Positions 25,316 to 47,992 of a stretch of DNA of 64,000 nucleotides are shown here, one piece after another. Origin of the DNA: Hirudinaria manillensis (taxonomy: Eukaryota; Annelida; Clitellata; Hirudinida; Hirudinidae); the NCBI GenBank assembly GCA_034509925.1, contig CM067536.1:9485001-9549000 (forward strand). Reading direction: 5' to 3'. The translations under genes and the position numbers were made by a program. Each line of letters begins with the position of its first letter. Position 1 is the first letter of the stretch. Below the pieces are notes generated by a model. That model made no database searches and was not told where the DNA came from. It saw only the letters and a list, made by a program, of their open reading frames with translations.

Positions 25316-27154
25316 TTAAGCCCTGCCGCAGTCGGGGCACAAGACTTCGGCACCGTCGGTCAAGAAGCCGCGTCCTACCAGAGAGGTGGTGCAGCGGTAA
25401 CATACGAAACACTCTCCATGCCAGTGCCTGTCGTCAAAGGAGATGAACTTGGTTCCACCCAGTCCTGAGAATAAAAACAAATCAATCGATGAGACTTATT
25501 TAATATTATTTACGGAATCTTGTTATTTCGTGTTTACACTGAAAAGTCTGACGTGTCCGATGTTTTAGTTTTCAACACCAACCGGTGATTGGCTTGAGGC
25601 ATCTGCAGCATTTCTTGGCAAAAAGCTCTCCGAAGCAATCGGCACAGAATGGCTTTTCGTCCTTTGAGGTGAACTTTTCTCCAGCCAGGATCTTCATGCA
25701 GTTTGTGCAAGTAAAGCACTCCCTATGCCAAGGCGTATTCTTGTACGTGATGCCGCCCTTGTTGATCACCTGGGATGATGGAAACAACTTAATGCATAGG
25801 CATGAAAATCTTCACAGTTCCATTTTGAATTGATTATTAACATTATTATTTGAATTATTAATGTACTATTATTACCACTCACCCCGTTGCACTTGAGGCA
25901 TCTCTGTGCATACTGTTCTTCGTAGCAGGGCACGCAAACAACTTCTTGGTCACGTGGTATAAAACTCTTGTTTCCTATTGGCTGGAGACAAACCTTGCAA
26001 CAGAAGCATTGCTCGTGCCACTGTTTACCTTTATACTCGAATTTCTTCATTCCTGAGCAATAATGCAAGACCATCGTTATTATTGATTTCATTATCTAAT
26101 ATTGTTAATTAATTTTCAATAATTTACAAGTAACGTGATTAAATTTTATTTTCAAATGAACAAAAAAAAATAAAGAAATGATAAACGATTTAGAAAATGT
26201 GTCTTTATAAGTCAGTACAAGTTCGTAGAAATAGAAAAAAATAATTTGTTGCAAGGAGACCTCTGAGACTATGCAACTCTCATTAGCCCGTGATTTTTAA
26301 CGAAATTTGTACCTGCTCTGAAAAGTCCCCCGCATCCGTCGCACCTTGCAGCAAAGTTGTTGTCATGGCAATCGGCGCAATACAGCCTATCGTTCTTGTT
26401 GGCAAAGGGAGTGTCTACGAGGGACATCTGGCAGTCGGAACATTTGAAGCACTTCTCGTGCCAATGGCGGTCTTTGTACGACAAATCCTACGGATTGGGA
26501 GGCAATGAAAATGAAAATGATGAGAAGCGTTCGTTTATGTTGACCTCAGTTTCTATAAGTTGACATTTTCCCTAACCACGGGAGGGCAAAGAAGACAATG
26601 AGATGGAGAAAAAGCATCACAATGGATTGAAACTTTTAATCAAGTCACGTTGATTGATCGATAGAACCTCTTATCTTAACATTTCCTTGCCTCGACGACT
26701 TGATCAGCGTCTCTTTTATATTCAAGACCATGATGGTTATCATCAAATTCTTGTATTTTATCTCTATGGCAACTGTTTTCTTTTCGAAATGTATCCTTTC
26801 GAGACTTAACTCAGCATCATAAGTTCTCAAAAGCCTATTTCGTAGTAATTTAATTCAATTCCACCGTGAAGCTAATGACCGTTGCGCCATAAAAATCGAA
26901 CCGTTCCCATTCTTATCGTTTCAAGCTCATTTTATTATAGATAATGAGAATTTAAATACAATCAAGCTTTGAACATGTTGAACAATGCTGACCTTGGAGT
27001 CGGTTCCAATCGGGGCCTTGCATTCCTCGCATGGATTAGCAAAGAGAGACTCGTAGCACTTGATGCAGAACGGCTTCTCATCTCTCAATATGTATCTGTA
27101 TCCAACGAGGTTGAGGTTACAGTTGAAACAGGCGAAGATGTTGGAGCTCTCCAT
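25316..27154 (-). CDS. FHL: Four-and-a-half-LIM-domain (FHL) protein
   Basis: Five exons, 5' to 3': 27154-26993, 26487-26313, 26052-25883, 25769-25583 and 25464-25316 (TAA). They give 280 residues, against 279 in human FHL2. The N-terminal half LIM (CFNCNLNLVG...CEECKAPIG) is followed by LIM1 (HWHEKCFKCSDC...CDGC), LIM2 (QWHEQCFCCKVC...CLKC), LIM3 (PWHRECFTCTNC...CCRC) and LIM4 (HWHGECFVCYRC...CPDC). Every exon joins in phase within or between LIM modules. FHL proteins are scaffolds that bind transcription factors and sarcomere or cytoskeleton proteins through zinc-binding LIM domains. The reading frame stays open upstream of the chosen ATG to an acceptor at 27191, so a longer N-terminus from an upstream exon (as in arthropod Limpet) is possible. 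Confidence 0.93.
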
Positions 27155-28745
27155 GCTGGCTGGCCGAGTTGAGGGGTTATTATAAGAGGATCTGAAGATA
27201 TTAGCAATTGAATAATTTTTCATTTATCTAATCAATTTTACAGCTAAACACGAGTGATAACAGTCTCTTCGACATTATTATTACGTTATAAAATGATAGT
27301 TTTATGTCAATGAATTATAAATATTTGCAATTGCATTTACGAAATTTACACGAAATTAAGAAATGGTATTACTAAAAATCAAACTCTGTTAAGAATATTT
27401 TGCAAAGTAAGGTAAAGGAATAATTTGAAGTCTGTCAAAGATTTAGAGTCTAACTGAAAAAATATGTCGGAAAACTGTAGGAAAGCTAAAGCTGATGCTA
27501 TAAAATATCTTCAGTCTAATACATCTTAGACTCTCCAAAAGTTGTAAAGATTAATCTTCGTTTTAGAAGCGTTTAGTTCTCATCATCGGCTAAATAATTT
27601 ACTGAATGTTCTTCCTGGACGGACAGTCCATGAAATCAATCTGTCCTTCACATCTTAAATCTTTTTTACTTATCCGGCCTTTATCTGCCTCCCCGGTAAG
27701 GCAAGAGATGAATTGCAGGAAACACGATATGCATTTATTATCAGCATGCATATTAGATTTCCGAGACAAGAAATAGTGAATGTTATTGAAAGTGAGCAAG
27801 AAACATTAAAAACTTAAAAACTTAGCGTATTTGGTTTATATAAATAATATTTATGGAAGACCAACCTCTATACACTTTGGACAGAACTTCCTGCGAGACT
27901 GGCTTCAATTCTCAAATTTAAAGTGAGCCCAAGGCATTCCAAAGAGGAGCGCATCCTCTACGCTCCAGCATCAGGCATCCATCAATCGACTCACCGGTCA
28001 ATCAATTTCACGGTAGAGGCCAGTGGAAGCCTATATCACGGCTACTGACCATCCAAAGCCCACGATGAAAGCACGGTCAAAAAGAAATGAATTGCTGTTG
28101 AGAATAGCACAGACTTGCTTTAGCTTCGGATGCCATTGAATTCTTTTTTATTGAAAGTAAAATCTGTTTGATTTAGAAACAAAGTCAACCTCGATACTAA
28201 ATCAAGATGCCGTGTACCGCTTAAGAAATCCGTGAATTGTTTGACCGTGGTAAGTTTTCTGTTGGCGCAGCCTACGCATCCAAGAAAGTTTTGCAACATT
28301 CTGCAGCTGCAATTGCTTGGTGCAGCATCTATTCAATCTGCTTCGTTGCACGGGCTTCCCTTGTTTACAAGAGCGAAAAATGTTGTTATGGACTTAAGAG
28401 GGAATGCGCCAGAATCGGCTGGGCCCTCTGGTCAAAACGCGCAGTCGTTCCATTGAAGAATTCATTAGTTCCATGCATACCCCAATCGGACTTGCTTCTA
28501 TAAGTGCTACTATAAGCGCCAGCTTTCTGACTCCATTTTTCATCTCATCGAACATTCGGCGGGATGCGGTTCAAATTGCAGATAGAATGCGCTGTCGGTA
28601 TTGACGCTCGTGATGTAGGTGTCATCCGTACTGGTGAATTACCCGATTTATTCATTTCTTTAGTTCTTCAGACAATAATCAAATTTTAAAATATTTATTC
28701 CAATTCTCGATTAATGGAAATGGGATTGTGCGCAACGTCTTCGTT
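27155..28745. other. Region between FHL 5' end and CIAPIN1 3' end
   Basis: It must hold the FHL promoter and 5' UTR exon, which I cannot place. At about 28207-28620 the plus strand has overlapping open frames (for example 28237-28503) that are more GC-rich than the surroundings and interrupted by stops. I do not recognise the product; it could be a decayed retrocopy. A minus-strand frame at 27599-27799 is likewise unrecognised. Confidence 0.45.
28694..28699 (-). terminator. Poly(A) signal of CIAPIN1
   Basis: AATAAA on the minus strand (TTTATT on the plus strand), about 47 nt after the CIAPIN1 stop codon. Confidence 0.6.
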
Positions 28746-30572
28746 TCACATAGGTAACTTGACCTTGTCTCCGGGCTTAAAGGCAGGCATGCCCATATAA
28801 GGACAGGAGGCACACCTGAAGGCATCCCCAAGGTAACACTGAAATTAAAGAAATGGTGTTAAATACGAGGTAAGTACGATGACTCTCGTCGCCGACGAGC
28901 CTCCGCGTTTACGCGTAATCGTAAACTAATAACAAAATAAAAAAACTCTTTTAGACTCGAATCTTTCGAAACGAAGGCACTCGTTAAGACCGACGAATCG
29001 AGCGAAACGTCGACGCGACGCGGATTCGACTCACGTTCCCGCAAGCGGACTTCGAAACTTCGTCCGGTTTCGACCCGCCCTCCTTTCCTAATTCCTCGGC
29101 CAAGCCGCACGTGCAGTTCTTGCACGCCTGCCTTTTACCGGTGGTGGCACAAGCCCCTGCAAAGTGTGCATTTAAAGAGTAATTTAACCATTAAAACTGA
29201 AATAGGACATAAATAATCACGTGAATGGCATGGGTCATTAACATAAAACATTGGTCAAATGTCTACAATGATACTGTTATCATATGGTCAATTATTAAAG
29301 CTAGTAATCATTTATTAAGCTCTTTTAAATGCTTGCAGATTGGTATATATGTAGATTGCAGGGGCAACAGCAAAAGCCCCAACATTTGTTTGAAAGCCAG
29401 TTGTAAAAGCTTTAAGCACTTTATAAAATCAACAACAACAATGACTATTAAAACTATTTCCAGACATTTTTAGTCTACTTTGCCCGATCGCCCGGCTCAC
29501 CTTTGAGAGATGCCGGATCGGGTTTCGCAAAATCTTGCTGGTCCAGGATGGAGTCGGAGTCCATGAGATCGTCATCCATCAAATCATTTGCTGACAGCTT
29601 CCAGATATGTTTTGATGAGCCTAAAATGAGAGTAATTTGTCTCAAAGGCATTGCAGGACAATGTAAATATTTACACACCCTTACCACTTCTACTTATTAA
29701 ATTAAAAAATTTTAAGTAAATCAAGGTTACCAACATTCCAAGTTGCAAAGAGAAATGTAAATTCGATGCACGTCGCAATTAACAAATATAAATTACCACA
29801 ATTATCATCAACGACTAAAAGTATGGATGCCAAAAATTCAACGCATTCTTCACAAAACGCCTTTTGAACCATTTAAATTTATTTCTACTCTATAGTCCAT
29901 TCCACTATGCACAATCTGAATTCACAAATAAATGACATAATCTGATGAAACTATCGAACCCTGTTTTAAGTTAATTGGAACACTTGTTCCAATTTCATAG
30001 GAGGGCTTCTTGGCTCTTATTATTGTCCCATCATGTAAGCCAAGCCACTCATTTTGGGATGAATCATGAACTTCCTGTAAAATAATCATTTCATTACAAA
30101 TCCGATGATATTTGATCGTAATCCTAAATCCAAACCAAAACTTCTGGATGAATAAACCCAGACAATGTGAAAACTGGCTGTAAGTTTTCCAAAGCTAATC
30201 CAGATGGCGCCATGGCAAACAATTGTCCATCGGGCTTTAAAAGTTTAATAACCGAACACAGTCGCAGCATGCTCAATTCAGATATATCTTTCACCATCAT
30301 GAAGCACACGTCAAAGGATGTTGACAGATCGACTGAAATATTTGAAAATCAGAATTAATATAATTATGGTTTACAAGATAATGAATCAATTTAAAAACAA
30401 ATTGAAACTTTCAGTAACCATTTTGGTCCAAATTGTCCACATTTTGCTTTGTAGTACTACTTAAGGTTTTAGAGCTACAAAAATGCTCCAAAGTCTCAAC
30501 CTTTTCGCTTGGTTCATCATAAAATATTATTATTTTGTTGTTTTTTACTAAATTCAAATTATGGTGAGACAT
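28746..30572 (-). CDS. CIAPIN1: Anamorsin, cytosolic Fe-S cluster assembly factor
   Basis: Six exons, 5' to 3': 30572-30419, 30332-30136, 30074-29960, 29620-29501, 29156-29035 and 28838-28746. They give 266 residues in one frame. The N-terminal part is the degenerate methyltransferase-like fold ([20 protein letters not shown]). A linker has [17 protein letters not shown] and KPDPASLK. The C-terminal cysteine region has both conserved motifs: the 2Fe-2S-binding site ([16 protein letters not shown]) and the twin CX2C region ([19 protein letters not shown], then [11 protein letters not shown]). In the known pathway anamorsin passes electrons from NADPH and the diflavin reductase NDOR1 to cytosolic Fe-S assembly. 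The protein is shorter than human CIAPIN1 (about 312 residues), mainly in the N-terminal half. The cluster-binding cysteines look intact. Confidence 0.95.
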
Positions 30573-31198
30573 CGCCAAGACAATCCAAAATTTGGCTCAG
30601 AAAATTTGTTTTGATCGCTAACGATAATAAGGGGGAAAATAAGATACCACAATTGATTAAGAGTGGCCTTATTAGAATTATTTTATTATTGTTAACTTGA
30701 AAATTTTAATTTTGTATTGTTAAAGTTCAAACATAAATTTTAGATTATATAAATTATAATTATTTAACACTCATATTCATACGTAGGTCACAGTTAACTT
30801 TATATTAAAACTATTAAACGCATTAGTAAATTAAATTTACTGACGCTGCAAGTGCTCTACCTGCCGAACCAGGTAGTCAAAGTCAAAGCAAAACGTTTGC
30901 TTTAGGCATCGTAAGAACTGACGACTGGCCAGCCCGGCTTGCCTAGAGGCATTGTCAGGGTTGCAAACTTTTCATAACTTTAGTCCAAAGCTGCGTTACT
31001 ATTTTGGAGTTTGTACTTCCGGTTTTACGAATGATTATTTTAAAAGAATGTATAAGAGCGTCAAATAAGCTAAATAAAATGCCCCTTCTGTAAAAATTAT
31101 GTTTTAGAAGTAATTTTTCCGTGACAACTGTAATCGAAAATCATTCTGTCAGAAACCATATACAAGAAAAGAAAGTACTCGTTTGTTTAGGGTAAAAG
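30573..31198. promoter_or_regulatory. Divergent intergenic region between CIAPIN1 and the FAM43-like gene
   Basis: This 626-bp interval separates two opposite start codons and must carry both promoters. A minus-strand open stretch at about 30839-30977 reads like an exon ending DFDYLVRQVEHLQRQ-stop. It has no Met, and its upstream splice partner was not found. I see no TATA box in a useful position. Confidence 0.45.
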
Positions 31199-33063
31199 AT
31201 GTTAAATCCGCTCAAGTTCATGGTTAAGAAGCGATCTGTCAACATTTCTGAAAGAGATAATACTTACAAGGTGAAGTATCTTGGAAACGTCTTGATCTCT
31301 TTCATGAGAGGAGATGGATGCGTTGACCGCCCACTTGACATTCTGTGGAAGAACTACCTCAACAATGAACATTCAGCCTTTTCCATGAAGCTGACCATAT
31401 GTGCCTCAGGATTAAAGGTGCCAAGCCTCAATTCTTTTTTCATAACATACACATACATTCTAACAGTGATTATGTTGTCATGAGTGTTTTCATACTTCCA
31501 TCGCACGATGCTTATTCTTCATTACTTGACATAATTGGTTTGTGAACCGTCGTTTATAACTTCTAAGTTCAAATAATTCTAATTTATTTGATAATTAAGG
31601 AAATAATTAGCATTTAGTGGTGATTTTTAAATGAATGTTCTGATGCACCTATTTCACCACTTTGAGGTGGAAACAGATGACCAAGGATTAACTGAATATA
31701 GATGGCACAGAATAATTTTCTGCACTCACCATCCTGTCTATCCCAGGCTGTTTGTTTGGGTTTACAAGCATGAGGGTCGAAAGATGAAAATTGAACAGAG
31801 ATGCCATGCAGTCCTCTGCAAGGCAGAAGAAAAGGCCATAGCCATAAGCAAGCAGCTCCAGACCAGGTATAGAAAAACTTAATTTATTGCTGAAAATTTG
31901 TGGTTCTCTATTGAATCTGAGCCAAATCTCAACAAATGCCACTATAATTATCTCAAAATTTGGAAATTTATGATACATGAGAATCTCTTAAAGTCTTGAC
32001 TTGAATGAATGTCCCATTTTGGTCCAGGAAGGCCTCAGCTTTCATGGAGTACACCAGGGAAAAGATGAGAAATCAGAATTCACGACTTGCCATAGAAAGG
32101 TCAAATATACCCTTCCATTCTATTCCAAAGCACAGTTGCAAAAAGGCCCGAACGAAATTCTTAAGTCTCGGATCCAACTTTAAACCCCCTTCCGAGCTAT
32201 CGACCGCTGCTCCAAAACTCGACTCCATAACGGAGGATGATGAAACGGAAGCGCAAGACCCAAACAGATTTTCGTGCTCTGACAGTGTTTGGTTAGTTGG
32301 AATATCTTCTTTTATCATCACTTATGATAATAACAATGATGATGGTGATGATGATGATTATTTCCAGTTACCATGCATCTCTTGGACTCACAAATGTTAT
32401 AAGCATGACAACCAAAATAAAGTTTCAGCACATTTCTGATTGAATGTGCTTCAAAATGCCAGTGAATTTGAATTGTTTGATTTAAAAACTAGTTAACTAA
32501 TGATTTTAGCTGCTGCTACTGGGAATTCACACAACATTTTAAATCAAATATTAAGATAAAAACTCAATAATCAAATTTTGTTAGCTGATTCAATCGTACA
32601 ACACAGTTTAGATCACGAAATCAACATGCCCGGATTCGAAGACGTCGAAGACACTAACGACAGCTCGAATGGTTAATTTAATGTCATGAACCGACTTATA
32701 TGAAATTACGTTCGGTGCCACAGAGCTCGTCTAGTTTGCCATGAATTCCTTTTTAATTATTTTCTTGTGAATGTTTATAATAGTCCCAATGCATTCATTT
32801 CAACAATATCTTTTCGAGACATTGGCTTTAAGTGGACTTTATCAATTTTTAATTATTATTAAGATTTTTAAAAGTTCTCACATTATATCTCACTAATCGC
32901 TAACAATTTTAATTAACAATTCATACTTTTTAAAGAATTTTCTTTAAATGAAATTTATATTCAAAGTCGACCAAATTACTTTGCAGCTCAGGACCCAGAG
33001 AGGTTCAGTAATGAATCTGGATTTTTGGAGGAAAACGAAGAGATAACGACGCAGAAGTTTTGA
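31199..33063 (+). CDS. FAM43: FAM43-like PTB/PID-domain protein
   Basis: Exons 31199-31417, 31667-31866, 32028-32284, 32612-32671 and 32987-33063 (TGA) give 270 residues. The PTB fold is recognised from YKVKYLGNVLISFMRGDGC, MKLTICASGLK, WHRIIFCTHHPVYPRLFVWV and RCHAVLCKAEEKAIAISKQL. All follow the order in vertebrate FAM43A/B, as does APKLDSITED after the domain. The C-terminus is acidic and much shorter than in vertebrates. Exon 3 also reads on past its weak donor to a stop at 32439, so an alternative C-terminus is possible. PTB domains bind NPxY-type peptides; the role of FAM43 is poorly known, so I infer only an adaptor function. The gene diverges from CIAPIN1 and converges with LRRC9. Confidence 0.85.
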
Positions 33064-33302
33064 TCCTAAAAAGAAGCTCGAGTTTCTAAATTATCTCAAT
33101 TGTAAAAGCAGATGAAGATTGCTCGTTTAAATTTTGGTTAAAATTCCATTCCTTTTAAACATTCGTCGTAAGCTGAAGTGATAGCCGCAATGGCAATGTT
33201 AGATGAAAACGACTGTATTTTTTCTATTGCTCTTTCTCTGACTTTTTGAAGGTTTTTGAAGGGTTTGTGATCTCCTTTTCATTTTAAAGTTTTTAACTTC
33301 CT

Positions 33303-33308
33303 AATAAA
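33303..33308 (+). terminator. Possible poly(A) signal of the FAM43-like gene
   Basis: AATAAA on the plus strand, 240 nt after the stop codon, in the 545-bp spacer shared with the convergent LRRC9 3' end. Confidence 0.4.
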
Positions 33309-33607
33309 TGAAAATTCTGCAGGTACCACTTCCATTGATTAAGAGTTTTTTTAAAAGAAATTTTACTTCTTCAGTTTCTTCAAAAGTAAAATGTTAATAA
33401 TTTGAATCAAAATTTCATTCATCAAAATTTTCGCTTGTATTATTCTCATGAGCTTCAATAAACTGGTTGTTAGCAGGTTTTGAATGCTTGGCTTGATTAA
33501 GTCCAGTTGCAGCCACATTTGAACTGTCAGGAGAGTTGTGGAAAAGAGAGTTAGGATTGAACTGGAAGTAAAGAAATTCAACTCAGTCCGTTTGGCGTCC
33601 GTTCTCC

Positions 33608-43669
<10,062 letters not shown>

Positions 43670-43934
43670 TATTATGAGCCAAAGCAGTTTTGGTAGCCCG
43701 ATACCTAGTAACCAAATGTAATCGGAGTTACCAAGTAAACTTAATAAGTAAAATTAATATTAAAATGCACAACTAAGATCTTGTTTAAACATTAAAAAAA
43801 TTACAAAATATAATTTGACAATTCTATTGGAAAGAATTTGATTATAGTGTCACCCATTAATACCACTATGTTTACATTGAGTGAGTTTACCGAATATGAC
43901 TAGCTCGGTGTGTATCAGCTGGTGATTTTAAGAC
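43670..43934. promoter_or_regulatory. Bidirectional promoter of LRRC9 and TBC1D25
   Basis: Only 265 bp separate the two opposite ATG codons. At 43727-43740 GTTACCAAGTAAAC matches the RFX X-box consensus (RYYNYYATRRNRAC) at 12 of 14 positions. It lies 58 bp upstream of the LRRC9 ATG, a distance usual for ciliary genes. Confidence 0.55.
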
Positions 43935-46900
43935 ATGAAGTACATCGTGAACAACATGGAAGAAGAAAAGACTGTTGTGCGAATTAGGGTGAAGGTGAAA
44001 TAGAATTTGTTGCTTGTTTCTTGATTTAATGCATGAATGCGGAAATTAAGATTCGTTATCCTTAGCAATTAGTTATAATGATGATTGATTTTTCTGACAA
44101 TGAAACTGATGTATTATGATATAATATGACAATTTTTAATGACAATTTTTAATATTTCTTCAAACATTTACAATGTTGTATTTATGTTTATTTACGCTTA
44201 TATCAAACTTCCATGATTCCTGATAACCTTCTTACAATCTAGAAATGTAATGGTGCTTCAAAACCCGAATACAAGAAGATGTCTGTTGATCCCAGTTTAA
44301 CTTCCTTTGATGTTCTTCGAAATCTCCTTATTCGAGCCTTTGACATTAAGAGGTTGTGTCAAATTCTGAACATTAACTTGTAAACATTCTATAATTTTCA
44401 TTGATTTTTAAACTTTCCTGACAATGTATCTTGCAGCAGTTTCTCAATAAGTTATCTATCAACTGACGATAGGGGGGTAGATATCTATTTGTCCATGCTG
44501 TCAGATTGGGATTTAGAGGCAGCTATCTCTACTTCTTGCAAACCATACTTGTGTTTGAAAGTAGAATTGAGGAACACAGACAGAGGTATCTTGATTCAGT
44601 CTATGATTCATGTTATGCCACAAATTGACAACTCGTTCACTTAAATACATGTCATGTATTTATTTTTCGCTGTTATAATAACTCTTACATCTCCTAGCTC
44701 TAGAAGAATGGGATGTCATACAAAAATCTGATTCAATCAATAAGGCCATCACAAAAACAATAGCAGGAGGGACAGTTTTTAACAATTTCTTCAAATCAAT
44801 TTCTAAAGTTCTTGGTAAGCTTTTTAATAATAAATTGATTTTGAATAACAGATATAAAGAACCTAATGTGTAATAATGTTCAAGAATTCTTATTTTTTAT
44901 TTTAAAGGAATTTTGGGAGATTGTCCTTAATGAGACTTCCCTTAGATGTTTAAAGCCTTTATTTGATGTATTATTGTTTTTTTTCTTAATTTTAATAATT
45001 GTATCTTAATTCTGATTAGAATTGCACTAGAACAAAAATATCAGTAAGGAAATGATCTTTTAAAGGTATCAATGTTAAAATGTTGTTGAAGAAAAGCAGA
45101 AATGTTTTTAGATATGTAACAGAATTTACTTAAATCTCAAATGAGCACTTTGTTTCTGATATGCAATAAATTCTTTTTAAGGACTAAAAAATGAGGATGT
45201 CTCTACTCCATCTCATAACCCTATCACTCCAATGTCAGATGTTCAGTTCAGAATGTTTCAGAACAAGGTTGGGTGTCTCATACATAGAGATCAGTTCAAG
45301 TTGGCTGTATTTCAGTCTGGAGTAGAGGAGTCTCTGAGGAAGGTAGTGTGGAGGCATTTGTTGGACGTATATCCTGAACACCTCAATGGACAAGAGAGAA
45401 TGGAGCACCTGAAGGTATGGCCTTTTTATGAGCATCAATCATAAACAATAAATTATAATATTGATCTATAAATAAATGAAAAGTCGTACAGGACTCACAA
45501 GCTGCTAGAAGATTGCCATGAAAAATATTAGTAATAGAAATATTTGTTTGATTTGGATACTTAACTGTGTTATTTCAATAAATAAATAATCAAACGAAAC
45601 TAAAGTATACCAAGGAAGGAAAGAAGAAGTGATAAAAGAATGAAATTTTAATATAAAATGCCTGAGTGTAGAATACATGTAATTTGTAGATTCAAATAAT
45701 CCTATTGAGTTAGATAAATGGCTTTTCTTAGACAAGCACAAATGATACTAACTTTATACTTTATTTTCAGAGAAAATCCTACGAGTATTATGAGCTGAGG
45801 GAAAGTTGGAGATCAAGAATGATCTGCAAAAGCATGACTCCTGATGAGAAGCAAGTCATGAATACTGTCAAAAAGGACGTGTTGAGGACCGACAGGCACC
45901 ACAGGTCCGTCGCGTTAGACTTAACGATTAATGTTTTTATCGCAATTCGCGAAACGAATTATCTCGAAATTATGAAAAGCTTATCGAGTCATTGCTCGAA
46001 TGCTTGGAAATATAATATTAATTATAAAGTCTTGTAGAGTTCCTTATATGTTTAAAAGTCATGTACTTGATAAGAGTATTTTTTTTAATTTTGTAATATA
46101 TAAAACTATCCACATTTTTTGTTCAGTTTTTTTGAAGGGGCAGATGACAACCACAGTAGTTTGATGCTCTTGAATGTTCTAGTCACTTATGCCTTCACTC
46201 ACCCTGAGGTATCCTATTGCCAAGGCATGAGTGATCTTGCTTCTCCTTTGCTGGTTATTCAAAAAGATGAAGCATCAGCCTACATCTGCTTTTGCTCACT
46301 CATGCTTCGACTAAGAAACAACTTTCTTCCTGATGGAATTATGATGACTTCCAAGTTCAGACATCTATCCCTATTGCTAGAACACCACGACCCTCGATTT
46401 GCCGAGCGACTCAAGAACCACCGATTGGAAGCGGATCTTTTTTTCTGCTATCGATGGATCCTGTTGGAGATGAAGCGCGAGTTCCCGTTGGACGAAGCAG
46501 CTTACGTCCTGGAAGTCATGTGGAGCACGCTGCCGACCAAGCTTCCGGGGAGAGATGGAATTTTACTCGTGGATCCGCAGTTTGTTTCCTCCACTCATTT
46601 GTCCAATCATCCAAAGTCTTCTCTGGGTTATATTAACCTGAAGAAGAAATTCTCCATCGCGGGCGATGGAATAGAATATGATCGAAACGTAGCCCAAAAC
46701 ACTCCTGCGAGTAGCATTTTAGAAAGCCCTTTAGATGAGACGTCAGCTGCCATGGAATTGGTTGATGTCAACATGGAGGAATACCTGGAATTAGAAAGAA
46801 AATCACAGGAGATAGAGCGCTCGCTTGAATCCTCGCTCCGTGATGTCATTCCATCTGTTTTAGAACATCGGGGTGAATATATTTTGATTCAATTGATTTG

Positions 46901-47548
46901 ATTTCATTAAAAATTTGATTATATTTATGATGTTTGTCATCTGTTAGGTTCATCCCTAACCATAACCCAAAAATCCATTGCTTTATCATAATAATAAAGT
47001 AATTTTGTTTCTTTAATCAAGCATCCGGCCAAGCAGTGCAAAATGTTCAGAAATCAGAACCAGATAAGATGAAAATTGAATCTCTCCAGCATTCCACTCC
47101 ATGTGATGAAAAGCACTCAGAGATGCATTGCCAAAATAAATCCTGTCAACCACAACTCTCCAATATCGACATGAAATCCATTAAAAGAAAAATGAAATTA
47201 GATTTGTCTGTATCAAATAGAAACAATACTGTAGATTCTAAAACTGATGTAGATGAAACTAATGAGGAATCATGTCTGCTGGAGAGTAACCAGAAATTGC
47301 CCTCTTTGCTTCCTCCTCCTCAAGAATTTGGCTGTGGCAATCCTTTCCTGATGTTCCTCTGTTTGTCTCTCCTTCTTCAATACAGAGATCGGATCATGAC
47401 GCACAAGATGGATTATAATGACACGGCCATGTTTTTTGACAGGATGGTTAGAAGACATAATGCAAAGAGCGTAGTTGCACAGGCAAGAATTCTATATTGT
47501 GCTTACATGAAGTGTCAAAAGGAACTTTTGGAATCTAAGACTTCATGA
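43935..47548 (+). CDS. TBC1D25: TBC1 domain family member 25 (Rab GTPase-activating protein)
   Basis: Eight exons: 43935-43994, 44243-44352, 44440-44585, 44698-44814, 45182-45414, 45771-45904, 46127-46872, 47022-47548 (TGA). About 690 residues, against 688 in human. The N-terminal PB1-like region has ISYLSTDDRGVDIYLSMLSDW. The TBC domain begins at GVEESLRKVVWRHLLDVYP and has the catalytic arginine motif region (KKDVLRTDRHH) and YCQGMSDLASPLL, carrying the glutamine finger. It continues FFCYRWILLEMKREF and closes with PPPQEFGCGNPFLMFLCLSLL. The human protein inactivates Rab33B, binds Atg8 proteins and regulates autophagosome maturation. Two in-frame ATGs (43935, 43956) are possible starts. The linker between the TBC halves is diverged. 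Confidence 0.95.
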
Positions 47549-47916
47549 ATTTTATTTCTGGTCATTCACTTTGTTTAGTGTTATGTTCTTGGGTCCTGGA
47601 AAGTTATTTTAATTTTGCATACCATGGTTCTTATTGGCCATTAATAATCTTAACCTGTACACACCACTACCATGTAAAGATAGCAGATTTGACATGTTTT
47701 TTTTGTGTGGTATTTATTGTGACAGTGTACTTTCTGATGTTTCTCTTAATCATTGTGCTATAAATAATGAAACTGATAATGGGATTAATTGGTTTACTTT
47801 TTAGGAATAATTTATTTCCTTTGGGTTGTGGTGAATGTGCCAATTAATCGAAAATTTATATTGCTGCTTACTAAGCGATTTCTGTTGAATGGTCATCTCT
47901 ACAAATCTGGAAGATC

Positions 47917-47922
47917 AATAAA
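47917..47922 (+). terminator. Possible poly(A) signal of TBC1D25
   Basis: AATAAA, about 370 nt after the TBC1D25 stop and before the dynein promoter region. Confidence 0.4.
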
Positions 47923-47978
47923 CCTTAGGAGCAGGCACCATTAGCTAAGCTGGCTTATCCTACTGAGTTGTTTCTTTT

Positions 47979-47992
47979 GTTTCCATGGAGTT
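47979..47992 (+). promoter_or_regulatory. Candidate RFX X-box upstream of the dynein gene
   Basis: GTTTCCATGGAGTT matches RYYNYYATRRNRAC at the first 12 of 14 positions and lies 124 bp upstream of the dynein ATG. RFX factors switch on ciliary genes across animals, so the site fits the gene's role. It is a sequence match only. Confidence 0.45.
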
